DNA of 64,000 nucleotides from Helicobacter sp. 10-6591 (GCF_003288805.1 NZ_NHYK01000001.1:1-64000), one strand, 5' to 3'; positions 53,081 to 62,184 are shown, counted from the stretch's first letter. Notes: generated by a model from the sequence alone, not told the origin. Numbers and translations: made by a program.

Positions 53081-55020
53081 TGTATAAAAAAACTCTCATA
53101 TTTTTCATTGCCCTATGGCTACTGCTTGTACTGACTACAATCATTGGCTTTGTAGTCTTAGATTCTATGAGTAGAAACAGAATAGACACTGCCCAAATCA
53201 TTGTGAAAAATAAAATCGCCCCAGACACCTATATCGCTAAGCTGTATTTTGATAGCCACATCTTTCGCAATCAGTCCAATGTCTCGACAATCACGCTGAT
53301 ACAAGCACACACTTCCTACCAAATCACTGACATACGCTTGCACAAAGATAGCGCAAATTACCTAGAGTTCCAAAGCAAGCAAGCACTAAGTAATGAGCAA
53401 AATATAGGAAAAATAAGCTTTTCTACAAACTTTATTTTCTTGTGGGATATCCTACCAAGACTGATGATTGTCTTTATCTTTGGCGTTGGTATATGGTGGC
53501 TTTGTGTGCCATTGAAGAAAATACTTGCAAATATCGATACGACTTACCCAAAGATTCCCACTACTCACACACCACAAAAGCCTATCTCTTATGTGCTGCT
53601 TTTTTCCATCTGTACGCTCATTCTTGTACTTTTTGTTTTCCAATTCTCTCTAGGCTTTCCGGGGTATCATGTCTTGGGTGATACTTACACCTCCATTACA
53701 TTATTTAAAAACAATGGCCACCCCGTATTTATCGCCTATGTCTTACAATTGCTCTATGCGCTTTTTGGCAAACATTTGTATTTTTTATTTCTTGCTAATC
53801 TCATACCTTTTTATGTCGGACTAGCTTTTCTTGTATGTGGATTGTATCTGCATTTTAGAAGCATATGGGCTATTTTATCTATCAGCATTATTTTTGTGGG
53901 CAATATCTATTTCCAAAACTTCATCCAATACCATAGCTTTACTCTACCTATGCTGCTATTTTGTGGCTATTGCATGCTGCTTTTTAGTATCCTTGTGCCT
54001 ATTTCTAGCAGATTCTGGCGTTGTTGCATGTACATAGGCATAGCAGTGGTGTTTTTCTTTGCACTTCTGTGGAGGCATAATGCCATTGTGAGTGTATTCC
54101 CCGCTAGCTTCATTATCATATATACGTATTTATCGCGCTACCAATTACCTAAAAGGGATTTTGTGAGATTCTTTACAAGAGGTGTCTTTATCTTTGGGAT
54201 ACTCTCTGTTTGTATCGTAAGCTTATTTCCACGACTTTTAAGCAGAGGAGATTCTTTTCCAGCAAACCACATATTCTTACACCAAATGGCTGGTACGTGT
54301 GTTCCAAGCGATGATTGGAGTTGTTTCAAGCAAGAGTGGTATTACCCACACAAAGGCTGGGAGGATATAAAAGCACTCTATGAAAAATATCCACTCAATG
54401 CTGATCCTTTCAATGTCTTTTGGTGGCCAAATCATGATGAATTACCTATCCCCCATGGCAAAATAGATGGGCTTTATACAAATTGGATACGCTCCATACT
54501 CAAGCATCCACTAGATTTCGCAAAGCACCAATGGCGATTTGTAGAATCTATGTGGTTTGCCACTCCAGATTGGATTTTCAGCTCTGCACAGCTCCAAAAC
54601 AAGCCAACAGATCCTTGGCATAAAGAAGTGGTAAGTCTTTTCCCTGAAAATGAACGATCAGTAACCCTTACCCCCCAACAAGAGAAAATCTATAATTTTC
54701 TTTATAACCACCGCATTGTTTTAAATCATTTTTATGGTGTGGTTCTTAGTGCCTGCATCTTGTTGCTAAGCCTTGCTCTTGTGCTGTATAAGCCACATTT
54801 ATGCAATAGCTTGCTTGTCTTTAGCCTGAGCGTAAGTTTTGCTGGATTTATAAGTGCGATTGTTATCGTGCTTTTTACTCCAGTGCCAGAGACGCGCTAT
54901 ATGTCTGTGATACTCCCCTTAAGCCTTATTGCTACAATAGGACTTATCGCTTTTGCTTTGAAAGTATTGCGATTACATTCAAGCTTCCCAACACCAGAAG
55001 AGAATCCCGCTTTGTCTTGA
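53080..55020 (+). CDS. Multi-pass membrane protein, probable periplasmic glycosyltransferase (cassette 1)
   Basis: A 646-residue protein with about a dozen hydrophobic helices. An N-terminal helix is followed by a soluble stretch (about 35-120) and then a GT-C-like core. An acidic residue in GFPGYHVLGDTYTSITLF lies in the first periplasmic loop, where GT-C enzymes hold a catalytic Asp/Glu, and a large soluble loop (about 400-530) with WYYPHKGWEDIK follows. It has the position of the serotype-specific Gtr protein, which transfers the lipid-linked sugar to O-antigen. Donor and acceptor are unknown. Confidence 0.7.
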   Translation: MYKKTLIFFIALWLLLVLTTIIGFVVLDSMSRNRIDTAQIIVKNKIAPDTYIAKLYFDSHIFRNQSNVSTITLIQAHTSYQITDIRLHKDSANYLEFQSKQALSNEQNIGKISFSTNFIFLWDILPRLMIVFIFGVGIWWLCVPLKKILANIDTTYPKIPTTHTPQKPISYVLLFSICTLILVLFVFQFSLGFPGYHVLGDTYTSITLFKNNGHPVFIAYVLQLLYALFGKHLYFLFLANLIPFYVGLAFLVCGLYLHFRSIWAILSISIIFVGNIYFQNFIQYHSFTLPMLLFCGYCMLLFSILVPISSRFWRCCMYIGIAVVFFFALLWRHNAIVSVFPASFIIIYTYLSRYQLPKRDFVRFFTRGVFIFGILSVCIVSLFPRLLSRGDSFPANHIFLHQMAGTCVPSDDWSCFKQEWYYPHKGWEDIKALYEKYPLNADPFNVFWWPNHDELPIPHGKIDGLYTNWIRSILKHPLDFAKHQWRFVESMWFATPDWIFSSAQLQNKPTDPWHKEVVSLFPENERSVTLTPQQEKIYNFLYNHRIVLNHFYGVVLSACILLLSLALVLYKPHLCNSLLVFSLSVSFAGFISAIVIVLFTPVPETRYMSVILPLSLIATIGLIAFALKVLRLHSSFPTPEENPALS

Positions 55021-55135
55021 TTCTGGTTTTTCACACACCACAATATGAAGACAGAAAAAATGAAAGATTGTTTCAAATATAGCTGTGGCCTCAAATATCC
55101 TAGTGAGAATAGGCAGAGAGCAAGCCAGGAGTAAT

Positions 55136-55768
55136 TTATAATGCTATGAAATTTTCTAGGAGTTTTAGTCCGAGATTGTGGCTTTTCTCTGGATGTGGTT
55201 GTATGCCTAAGACATTCTCTCTTGCGATGATGGAGGGGAAGGAGTAACCGTATTTAGAGAAAGCTAAGGTGTCTTGCAGGGCTATATCTGTAGCATGAAA
55301 ACTATGTACAAAATAGAGATAAAACTTCTGGGGATAGTCTTTGAACAAAGGGTGCTTTCTGCCCTCATCTGTGAGGAGGCAGGTATTCCAGCCAATTTGT
55401 GGAATCTTTAGAAAATCCAGATTTTTAAACTTGACTACTTCCCCCTGTATAAGCCCAAGCCCGCGATGGCTACCAAACTCATAGCTTTTATGAAGCAGAA
55501 GCTGCATACCAAGACAGATGCCTAGTAAGTATTTGCCACTTTTTACAAACTCATGGATTGCTTGATCCATGCCATTTGCTTGCAGATGTTTGATAGAATC
55601 GCCAAATGCACCAACACCAGGCAAGATGATCTTGTCATAGTGCCGCAAAGCAGATGGGCTAGATTCTATGCAAATCTCTGTATGCTTAGAAGTTTTTGCA
55701 CAAAACTCAAGTGCGTTTCTCACACTTGCGAGATTGCCTATGTTGTAGTTTAAAATTGCGATTTTCAT
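55136..55768 (-). CDS. hisH: HisH-like glutamine amidotransferase
   Basis: Class I glutaminase of 210 residues like the HisH subunit of imidazole glycerol-phosphate synthase: NYNIGNLASVRNAL, LPGVGAFGD, nucleophile Cys85 in GICLGMQLL, and the catalytic PHPEKS. ATG 55768 has AAAGGAGG upstream and overlaps the mqnA stop by four bases. No hisF is adjacent. It may serve histidine synthesis, or supply ammonia to a nucleotide-sugar amidotransferase, as HisH/HisF-like pairs do in some surface-glycan loci. The motif HSFHAT is normal for HisH. Confidence 0.85.
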   Translation of the reverse strand: MKIAILNYNIGNLASVRNALEFCAKTSKHTEICIESSPSALRHYDKIILPGVGAFGDSIKHLQANGMDQAIHEFVKSGKYLLGICLGMQLLLHKSYEFGSHRGLGLIQGEVVKFKNLDFLKIPQIGWNTCLLTDEGRKHPLFKDYPQKFYLYFVHSFHATDIALQDTLAFSKYGYSFPSIIARENVLGIQPHPEKSHNLGLKLLENFIAL

Positions 55769-56478
55769 ATTCCTCCTTTGCACCCTCTTAGAGCTTCAAA
55801 CCTTTGTGGTGGCTTGATACGCCTTAGTCTTAGCTCGCGATAGAATCTGTGTAGAGCGATATGCTCCTTTGTTCCCATCGAGTAGAAAATACGCTTGAGG
55901 TATTCTCTGATATAGTTTGATTGTATTTGTGTGTCTCTTGCTGCTCTGTGTAGTATGTAGTGGGGGATTTTGTATCTATGGTGTTTGGTGAAGGCTTTGG
56001 TGATTTGCTCTAAGTACTTGCCATATTTGTTGTAACACAAGCGTCCAAAGACAAAAGGTAGCTTGTGTTTGTGCCACCAGAGCTCTCCGAGATCTAATGC
56101 CTTGCCACCATCGGCTTTGAATTTCAATGCTCTATCTCCTATAAGCACCTCGCCTTTGAGCTCAAGAACTCGTAAAAGCGCATTAGAAGTAGCTGACTGG
56201 TAGTCAAGGCCACTGCCACTTTTTGCTAGCACACTCCATACAGCTCCCTTTGAGATTATCCCGCAAGGTAAGGCTTTGTGTCTAGAATCCGCATACATCC
56301 CTGCGATAGAGGAGATAAAGCCTGCATCGATACGGCGGAATAAAAAGTCATGATTGAGTCTTGAGGGGTAAGATTTCTTTAAGGTGATAAATTTCTTGCT
56401 CGAAGCACTTAAGGGGTAGGCTTTGATAAATGTATCAAATGGCAGGAGATTGAGATATTCTATTTTTCCAAAGCGCAT
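55765..56478 (-). CDS. mqnA: Chorismate dehydratase MqnA (menaquinone synthesis)
   Basis: First step of the futalosine route to menaquinone, converting chorismate to 3-enolpyruvyl-benzoate. The 237 residues read FGKIEYLNLLPFDTFIKAY at the start and keep the periplasmic-binding-protein-like fold with DAGFISSIAG and IGDRALKF, typical of MqnA. It overlaps the DUF493 stop by one base and hisH by four, so the three are one unit. mtnN (42821-43534) can serve the next nucleosidase step. Confidence 0.87.
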   Translation of the reverse strand: MRFGKIEYLNLLPFDTFIKAYPLSASSKKFITLKKSYPSRLNHDFLFRRIDAGFISSIAGMYADSRHKALPCGIISKGAVWSVLAKSGSGLDYQSATSNALLRVLELKGEVLIGDRALKFKADGGKALDLGELWWHKHKLPFVFGRLCYNKYGKYLEQITKAFTKHHRYKIPHYILHRAARDTQIQSNYIREYLKRIFYSMGTKEHIALHRFYRELRLRRIKPPQRFEALRGCKGGI

Positions 56479-56726
56479 TAGATCACCATCTTGATATGTT
56501 TGTGTGCGCTTAGTGCGCGAAAAATACTATCACGCGTATCTTGAGAATCCACTTCTAAGATGATATGCACGCTTATAAAGTTGCCTTTGCTTGAGGGGCG
56601 GATTCTAGTGAATGTAAAAGGAATGTCTAGGATTTGGAAAATAGCCTCCTTGACTTCATTCTCATCTTTGCCGATCACGGCGTATTCCCACACTCTAGGG
56701 TATAGGATCTCTTTTAGCATTTGCAT
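56478..56726 (-). CDS. DUF493 (YbeD-like) protein
   Basis: A small ferredoxin-fold protein (82 residues) of the DUF493 family, here ending HKHIKMVI. The PFTFTRIRPSSKGNFISVHIILE centre is typical. Its function in bacteria is unclear (E. coli YbeD is linked to lipoic acid metabolism by gene order only). It is the first gene of the mqnA-hisH unit, with one-base overlap. Confidence 0.75.
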   Translation of the reverse strand: MQMLKEILYPRVWEYAVIGKDENEVKEAIFQILDIPFTFTRIRPSSKGNFISVHIILEVDSQDTRDSIFRALSAHKHIKMVI

Positions 56727-56820
56727 GAAGCTGCGAAATGAGATTGTGTAATTGCACGATTGTATGCATTAGGATAGCTCATGTAAAAGTAAGCATGGGG
56801 CATTGTTACTCCTTAAAGGT

Positions 56821-57237
56821 TTAGAGATTCTGCAAAATATCTAGGAAAGCTTGCGGGATTTTGCGAGGCTTTTGGAGCTTGACATCTACAAATGCAAGCA
56901 ACACTTCCATACTAAAGATGAGAATTTCTTGGTTGCTTTGGCTACCTTGTCTGCTTGGTTTGGCGGTGGCGACTTTAAAAATCTTTTGGTCCAGTAAGAT
57001 AGTCGTTTTGCGGGATTTCAGGAGCTTGGTGCGCACTTCTAATACATCTCCAAGAACGGCGGTATTGTGAAATTTCGCATTCATCGTGCTTAGCACAAAC
57101 CCACAATTATCCTCGCAAGGCAGAATATTTCTTGTAAAAAACAACTCGCTTCGCGCTCTTTCACAGTATCTGATATAACTTGTATGATAAACAATCTGAC
57201 CGCAATCTGTGTCCTCAAAATAAACTCTTATTCGCAT
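56821..57237 (-). CDS. YbgC-type acyl-CoA thioesterase
   Basis: Hot-dog-fold thioesterase of 138 residues with the family motif RVYFEDTDCGQIVYHTSYIRYCERAR (residues 3-28), holding the catalytic Asp in DTDCGQIVYH. ATG 57237 has AGGTGAG five bases upstream; the longer frame begins at GTG 57246. It is divergent from the phase-variable GtrB-like gene. Role in short- or medium-chain acyl-CoA turnover or phospholipid metabolism. Confidence 0.88.
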   Translation of the reverse strand: MRIRVYFEDTDCGQIVYHTSYIRYCERARSELFFTRNILPCEDNCGFVLSTMNAKFHNTAVLGDVLEVRTKLLKSRKTTILLDQKIFKVATAKPSRQGSQSNQEILIFSMEVLLAFVDVKLQKPRKIPQAFLDILQNL

Positions 57238-57347
57238 AAATCTCACCTAAACAATACTGTAAAAATTCGGAGAATTTTAGGCTCTAAAAGCAAATTTGCT
57301 TAAGGGAATGTCAGATATTGAAAACAAGTATCAAAAAGGGATTCTGC

Positions 57348-57353
57348 TAGAAT
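57348..57353 (+). promoter_or_regulatory. Extended -10 box of gtr-like cassette 2
   Basis: TGCTAGAAT, an extended -10, lies 35 bases before ATG 57388. TAAGGA follows as ribosome-binding site. Confidence 0.5.
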
Positions 57354-57387
57354 TACGTCTTATTTCTATAGGTAAGGACAAGAGAAT

Positions 57388-58150
57388 ATGACTACACAAG
57401 ATTGCATTACTTCTAATTGGGGGGGGGGCAGTAGAGAATAGCTCTTATCTTTACACGCTTATTTGTATCCCTACTTACAACGAAGCCAATAACATCGCTG
57501 ACCTCTTATATAAAATCCTCTCTCTCTACCCGCAGTTACACATTCTTATTATTGATGACAATTCCCAAGATGGCACAAGAGAGATTGTAAAAAACATCGC
57601 TCAGAAGTATCCGAATCTTCATATTTTAGAGCGCTCTGGCAAGATGGGTTTAGGGAGTGCGTATATCTCTGGGTTTTTGTGGGGGATAGAAAAAGGATTC
57701 TTGTACTTCATACAAATGGATGCGGATTTTTCTCATAATCCAAGTTATCTGAAACAAACTCTTTGTAATCTCTCGTGCTTTGATGTGGTCATAAACTCGC
57801 GCAATATCATTGGCGGAGGTGTGCTTGGTTGGGGGATTTTCCGGAGGTTTTTGTCGTCATTTGGAAGTTTGTATGCGCGGTTATGGCTTGGAGCTAGGAT
57901 TATGGACTTTACAGGTGGATTTAATGCCTATAGCAAAGATATATTGCTAGCTTTAGGGCTTGAGAGTATTACTTCTAATGGCTATTGCTTCCAAATCGAG
58001 ATGAAGTATAAAGCCTTGCTTGCTGGGGCGAAGATCATTGAGCTGCCTATTATCTTTGAGGATAGAGTAAATGGCACATCTAAGATGAATAAATCCATCA
58101 TTCTAGAAGCTCTGTATCGCGTGCCGCTTTTGCGCCTAAGACAAAGGTAG
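57388..58150 (+). CDS. Phase-variable GtrB-like glycosyltransferase (cassette 2), OFF at G10
   Basis: DPM1-like GT2 broken by a G10 tract (57419-57428). ATG 57388, with TAAGGA upstream, runs 10 codons into the tract, then meets a stop at 57439. The real protein continues in another frame: CIPTYNEANNIADLLYKIL, LIIDDNSQDGT, QMDADFSHNP (DXD-like) and DFTGGFNAYS. G9 (or G12) would give an uninterrupted protein of about 253 residues without C-terminal helices. In the present state the only translated piece is short, though ATG or GTG starts further in cannot be excluded. GtrA-like and large membrane transferase genes follow. Confidence 0.85.
57419..57428. repeat. G10 homopolymer in the GtrB-like gene of cassette 2
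   Basis: Ten consecutive G, 31 bases after the ATG. One base less restores the reading frame. The same gene also has a (CT)5 run at 57518-57527. Confidence 0.95.
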
Positions 58151-58153
58151 TTT

Positions 58154-58558
58154 GTGCGGCAATTTGTCCTATTTAGCTGTGTGGGAGTACTTGGAAGTAT
58201 TAGTAATCTTGTGTGCTTTTATTTTCTACAACTTTTTGGGGTGCAGTATATTCTTAACGCGTGTTTGTGTTTTTGTATCGCAGTAAGCCAAAACTACATC
58301 TTGAATTCTCTCTTGACTTTTTCTTATACCATTTGTGTGCGTGCCTATCTTCTTTATGTCAGTGTAAATATTTTTGGGCTTGGTATCAATCTTATCGTGC
58401 TGTTTGTGTGCCAAAAGTTTATGCTTTCTACTCTCTTGGCTTTTATCACGAAAAATCACGCAATGCTTTTGTTCCAAGCTCTTGGCATAGTGTGTGCGAT
58501 GGTGAGTAACTTTTGCTTATCGAAGTTTTTTATTTTTACAAAAGGAGGCAAGCAGTGA
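58154..58558 (+). CDS. GtrA-like flippase-type membrane protein (cassette 2)
   Basis: A 134-residue four-helix protein of the GtrA type, starting at GTG 58154 (RQFVLFSCVGVLGSISNLVC) and ending LSKFFIFTKGG. It lies three bases after the GT2 frame and overlaps the next gene by four. Likely flips the lipid-linked sugar made by the preceding transferase. Confidence 0.83.
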   Translation: MRQFVLFSCVGVLGSISNLVCFYFLQLFGVQYILNACLCFCIAVSQNYILNSLLTFSYTICVRAYLLYVSVNIFGLGINLIVLFVCQKFMLSTLLAFITKNHAMLLFQALGIVCAMVSNFCLSKFFIFTKGGKQ

Positions 58559-60636
58559 AGAAATATTTGATTTTCTGCTGTGTTGTAAGCATATTTGTGC
58601 TGGTTTTTAAACCCATATACTCTGGGAATTATGCTGGTTTGAGCTCGACTTTTGCGCCTATACATGTCACTGTAGCCACATATAGCCCTTGCGAGAATTA
58701 CGCACTTAGCGTAAGTGTGAATAAACGTGCTCTGTCTTTTGAGATAAAGTCGGATAATGTGCGATTCTATCCTTTGTCCTTTGAAGCCAGACCATATATC
58801 TGCGCGCTAGCTCGGAATGCTATCAACGCACCGATCAAAAAAGCGTCTTTACATATGCAATCTCAAAACGCGATAGAGGATATTGAATTTATCTCTATCA
58901 CAATAGGAAGTGAGAATTTCTATATTGCCAAAGAGCAGATTTTAGAGATGATAGAGCTCTGGGATTCTAAGGTCTTGGATCTTTCGCACTACAAGCTTAA
59001 AGATTCTGATTTGATCATGAATTCATATACATCACTTGTATTTGGCTTCTTTTATTATTTTCTCACGCCTCCGTATATGTTTATATGGGTGTTTTGCATT
59101 GTATTAGCACTCTTTATGCGAGAACAATTCCCTAGCAAAAAAGAAATTTCGCCTCTCTTGCTTTTGTCGTTTATCATCATTCTTGGAGTGGTATTGCGCG
59201 TAAATAATTACAATAGTTTTAGTCTTTGGGGTGATGAGCTGTATTCTGTGGGGGTTGTCAGCTATCCTAACTCCGAATTTTCAAGTGTGTTTTTAGACCC
59301 GGGAAATCCGCCCTTTTATAATCTCCTACTGAAAATCTGGCTGCATATATTTGGCTACACAAGTGCGGCTGCTAGGAGTCTTAGCGTGCTTATAGGATCG
59401 CTTGGGACTTATAGTATGTATCTTTTGCTGAAAAACCACGCGCTTACATTAAAAACTAAGGGTTGGGTGTCTGCTAGTTCCATCACCCCAGATTCTCTAG
59501 CTCCATCACATCTTATTATTCCACCAACTTCCATCGCACTTATTGGTGCCTTTTTCTTTGCTTGTTCATATGTAGCCATAGGTGCATCACACGAGGTTAG
59601 GGGATATGTACTTGTACTGAGTGTGATTCCTTTGGTGTTTTATTTTCTTTTGAATCTCTACAAAAGCCTGAGTTGGAGAAATATACTAGGCTATATCATA
59701 AGTGCGAGCATATTGTGTAATACCCATTATTTTGGCTCGATTGTGGTGTTTGCTAGCTTTATTGTCAGCGTGATAATGCTTTGGGGGGAGCACAAAAAGA
59801 TACTTGCGATTTTTGTCTGTGATGTGCTTATCGCTTGCTCGCTTCTGCCATTTTTTATCATCACTGCATTTTCTAGAGCACTAAGTGATACAAGCTTTAA
59901 TACTTGGATTCCCTATCCTTCACTTGATACATTGTTTTTGACTCTGCCTGTATCTCTTGGAAGTGCAAGCGGAGCATTTATATTTTTGCTACTCTTTTTG
60001 CTTATCCCAAAGTCCCGCAATGCATTTCTTTGGGTATGTGCGATGATGATTATTCTGTGTATAACCCTGCCATTTTTGCTTAGCTTTATCCGACCTATCT
60101 ATGTGCCTAAGTACGCTATTTATATCATCTATCCTTTTATGCTCTGTGTATTAAGCATAGGGATTGTCTTGCTGGCACAATCTATTATGCCCACAAGAGC
60201 ACAGGTTATGGGATTTATCACCTTAAGTGCTTCGATGATTCTTATCGCACTGACGAATCATACAATCCAACCTATTGGTATAGGAGATAATTCTCGCGCG
60301 AAATTCCAATTCATCACGCAAGATTCTCGTAATGAAAATAATGCATACATTGTGGATACAAATATGATCATGGCGAAGAAGCAGCGACAGTATGAAATCT
60401 ATGGATTTACGCCAAATGCGCAATTTCTGCGCATAGAAACCAAGAGTCTACTAGAGAGACTTTCTGCGTTCAAACAGGGTGATGTGCTATATCTTGATGA
60501 TTATTATACTCACGAGCAGGATATATTGAATCAATGTAGAAAGCTTGGAGCGCGTGTCTATGTCATCCCGTTTGGGATACTAGCTCATGACAACATGGAG
60601 GAAAATCAAGAAGTGGTTTATAAGGTCGTATTTTAA
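58555..60636 (+). CDS. GT-C (ArnT/PMT-like) membrane glycosyltransferase (cassette 2)
   Basis: A 693-residue multi-pass protein. After an N-terminal helix and a soluble part (about 30-165) comes the GT-C core with SLWGDELYSVGVVSYP, an acidic pair in the first periplasmic loop as in ArnT and PMT-family transferases, then DPGNPPFYNLLLKIWLHIFG and about ten helices. It would move the sugar from the lipid carrier to a surface acceptor. GTG 58555 has AGGAGGC upstream and overlaps the GtrA-like stop (GTGA). The last ~90 residues are a soluble domain. Confidence 0.8.
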   Translation: MKKYLIFCCVVSIFVLVFKPIYSGNYAGLSSTFAPIHVTVATYSPCENYALSVSVNKRALSFEIKSDNVRFYPLSFEARPYICALARNAINAPIKKASLHMQSQNAIEDIEFISITIGSENFYIAKEQILEMIELWDSKVLDLSHYKLKDSDLIMNSYTSLVFGFFYYFLTPPYMFIWVFCIVLALFMREQFPSKKEISPLLLLSFIIILGVVLRVNNYNSFSLWGDELYSVGVVSYPNSEFSSVFLDPGNPPFYNLLLKIWLHIFGYTSAAARSLSVLIGSLGTYSMYLLLKNHALTLKTKGWVSASSITPDSLAPSHLIIPPTSIALIGAFFFACSYVAIGASHEVRGYVLVLSVIPLVFYFLLNLYKSLSWRNILGYIISASILCNTHYFGSIVVFASFIVSVIMLWGEHKKILAIFVCDVLIACSLLPFFIITAFSRALSDTSFNTWIPYPSLDTLFLTLPVSLGSASGAFIFLLLFLLIPKSRNAFLWVCAMMIILCITLPFLLSFIRPIYVPKYAIYIIYPFMLCVLSIGIVLLAQSIMPTRAQVMGFITLSASMILIALTNHTIQPIGIGDNSRAKFQFITQDSRNENNAYIVDTNMIMAKKQRQYEIYGFTPNAQFLRIETKSLLERLSAFKQGDVLYLDDYYTHEQDILNQCRKLGARVYVIPFGILAHDNMEENQEVVYKVVF

Positions 60637-60706
60637 GCTATGTTCACAAAGGATTTATTGATAGAAGCGCAAAGGTCGTAGGAGTATAAAGTAGGAGAAA
60701 ATAGTT

Positions 60707-60712
60707 TATAAT
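60707..60712 (+). promoter_or_regulatory. -10 box of the small secreted protein gene
   Basis: TATAAT, 28 bases before ATG 60740, in the 103-base gap after cassette 2. Confidence 0.5.
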
Positions 60713-60739
60713 CGCCAAATTTCTCTCAAGGCAGTGCTG

Positions 60740-61117
60740 ATGAAAAGAACTTTGTCTTTTGCTTGTTTCTTGTGTTTTAAAGCTTTAGCAAACAATCTCT
60801 CTTATCCACAATCCCATCTATTCCAAAACCCCACATACCAAGATAATCTCTTAAAAACTTATCATAGCTACGCCCAGCACAAAGTCAGACAGCAAAGCAT
60901 TTTTGATAAAGCCCCGCTGAAGTTGCCAAAATTTAAAATAAGAAAAATAAGAAAATCACAGAAGCTCATAAGACAAGCAGACAAAGCAGAAATTCTTTTA
61001 AGACAGACAAAGAAGCAACAAGTCAAAGCAACTCTGACAAATAAGAAAGATTCAAGAATCTGGGATAAATCACAGATCCCCTATGAGCAGGAAAGTAACT
61101 TGATTAACCTCAACTAA
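60740..61117 (+). CDS. Small secreted, basic protein, function unknown
   Basis: A 125-residue protein with a short signal peptide (MKRTLSFACFLCFKALA, cleavage probably before NNLSY). The mature part is very basic, with KLPKFKIRKIRKSQK and KKQQVK, and lacks a domain I know. ATG 60740 has AAGG ten bases upstream; a GTG at 60734 is also in frame. It ends four bases into the convergent leuB stop. It may bind nucleic acid, LPS or a partner protein, but nothing in the sequence decides this. Confidence 0.6.
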   Translation: MKRTLSFACFLCFKALANNLSYPQSHLFQNPTYQDNLLKTYHSYAQHKVRQQSIFDKAPLKLPKFKIRKIRKSQKLIRQADKAEILLRQTKKQQVKATLTNKKDSRIWDKSQIPYEQESNLINLN

Positions 61118-62184
61118 ATATTTTGCGCAATCAAATCACCCATTTTCTCACACCCCACGCTGATCATGCCCTCACTCATCATGTCCAAAGTACGATAGCC
61201 AGAATCTAAGACTTTTATGACTGCTTGCTGCAACGCCTCTGCTTCTGCTTTCAGTCCAAAAGAAAGATCAAGCATTAATGCCGCGCTTAGGATGGTACCT
61301 ATGGGATTTGCCTTATCCTGTCCTGCAATATCTGGCGCGCTTCCGTGTATAGGCTCATACATCCCTAGCTTTGTGTGTCCTAAAGATGCTGATGGAATCA
61401 CGCCAATTGTCCCTGTGATTACACTTGCTTCATCACTTAGAATATCCCCAAACATATTTTCTGTCAAAATCACATCAAATTGGCTAGGGCAGCGCACTAT
61501 CTGCATAGCTGCATTATCCACATACATAAATTCTAAGCTCACTTCTTGATAATCTCTTGCTACATATTCCACTACCTCACGCCACAGCCTACTGGAATCT
61601 AGCACATTGGCCTTATCCACACACACAATATGCTTCTTGCGCTTGAGTGCTAGTTCAAATGCCGCTTTTGCAATGTTTGTAATCTGGGATTGTGTATAGC
61701 TCATCGCATCACTTGCGTACTTCTCTCCATTGATAACTTCGATTTTTTTCTCACCAAAGTATGCGCCACCCACAAGCTCCCTTACAATCACAAAATCTAT
61801 GCCTTTTTGCAAAATCTCGATTTTGAGTGGACTTGCATCTTTTAACTGAGGGAAAATCTTTGCAGGGCGGATATTTGCAAACAAATCCAATTCTTTGCGG
61901 ATTCTTAAAAGTGCACTTTCAGGGCGATTGTCCTTTGGCTGAGTATCCCATTTTGGACCGCCTACTGCGCCTAAAAGCACGCTATCACTTTGCTTACAAG
62001 CTTTGAGGGTGGATTCTGGTAGGCACTTGCCTGTCTTATCGATGGCTATACCTCCGGCCAAAAGCTCATTGAAAGCAAAACTATGGTGGAACTTCTTTGC
62101 TACAGAATCTAAGACTTTTCTTGCTTGCGCTATTACCTCAATTCCTATGCCATCTCCACTGATTAGTGCGATATTTTTTGTCAT
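61114..62184 (-). CDS. leuB: 3-isopropylmalate dehydrogenase
   Basis: NAD-dependent oxidative decarboxylase of leucine synthesis. The 356 residues carry ISGDGIGIEVIAQARKVL, LLGAVGGPKWD, and the signature DILSDEASVITGTIGVIPSASLG near residue 240. It lies 85 bases downstream of leuD in the same direction. leuA and leuC are not in the window. Confidence 0.96.
   Translation of the reverse strand: MTKNIALISGDGIGIEVIAQARKVLDSVAKKFHHSFAFNELLAGGIAIDKTGKCLPESTLKACKQSDSVLLGAVGGPKWDTQPKDNRPESALLRIRKELDLFANIRPAKIFPQLKDASPLKIEILQKGIDFVIVRELVGGAYFGEKKIEVINGEKYASDAMSYTQSQITNIAKAAFELALKRKKHIVCVDKANVLDSSRLWREVVEYVARDYQEVSLEFMYVDNAAMQIVRCPSQFDVILTENMFGDILSDEASVITGTIGVIPSASLGHTKLGMYEPIHGSAPDIAGQDKANPIGTILSAALMLDLSFGLKAEAEALQQAVIKVLDSGYRTLDMMSEGMISVGCEKMGDLIAQNI

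Noticed and set aside
57644-58150. Separate short glycosyltransferase gene starting at ATG 57644
   Set aside because: The same frame continues upstream with the donor-binding motifs of the GT2 up to the G10 tract, so this is the 3' part of the interrupted gene.
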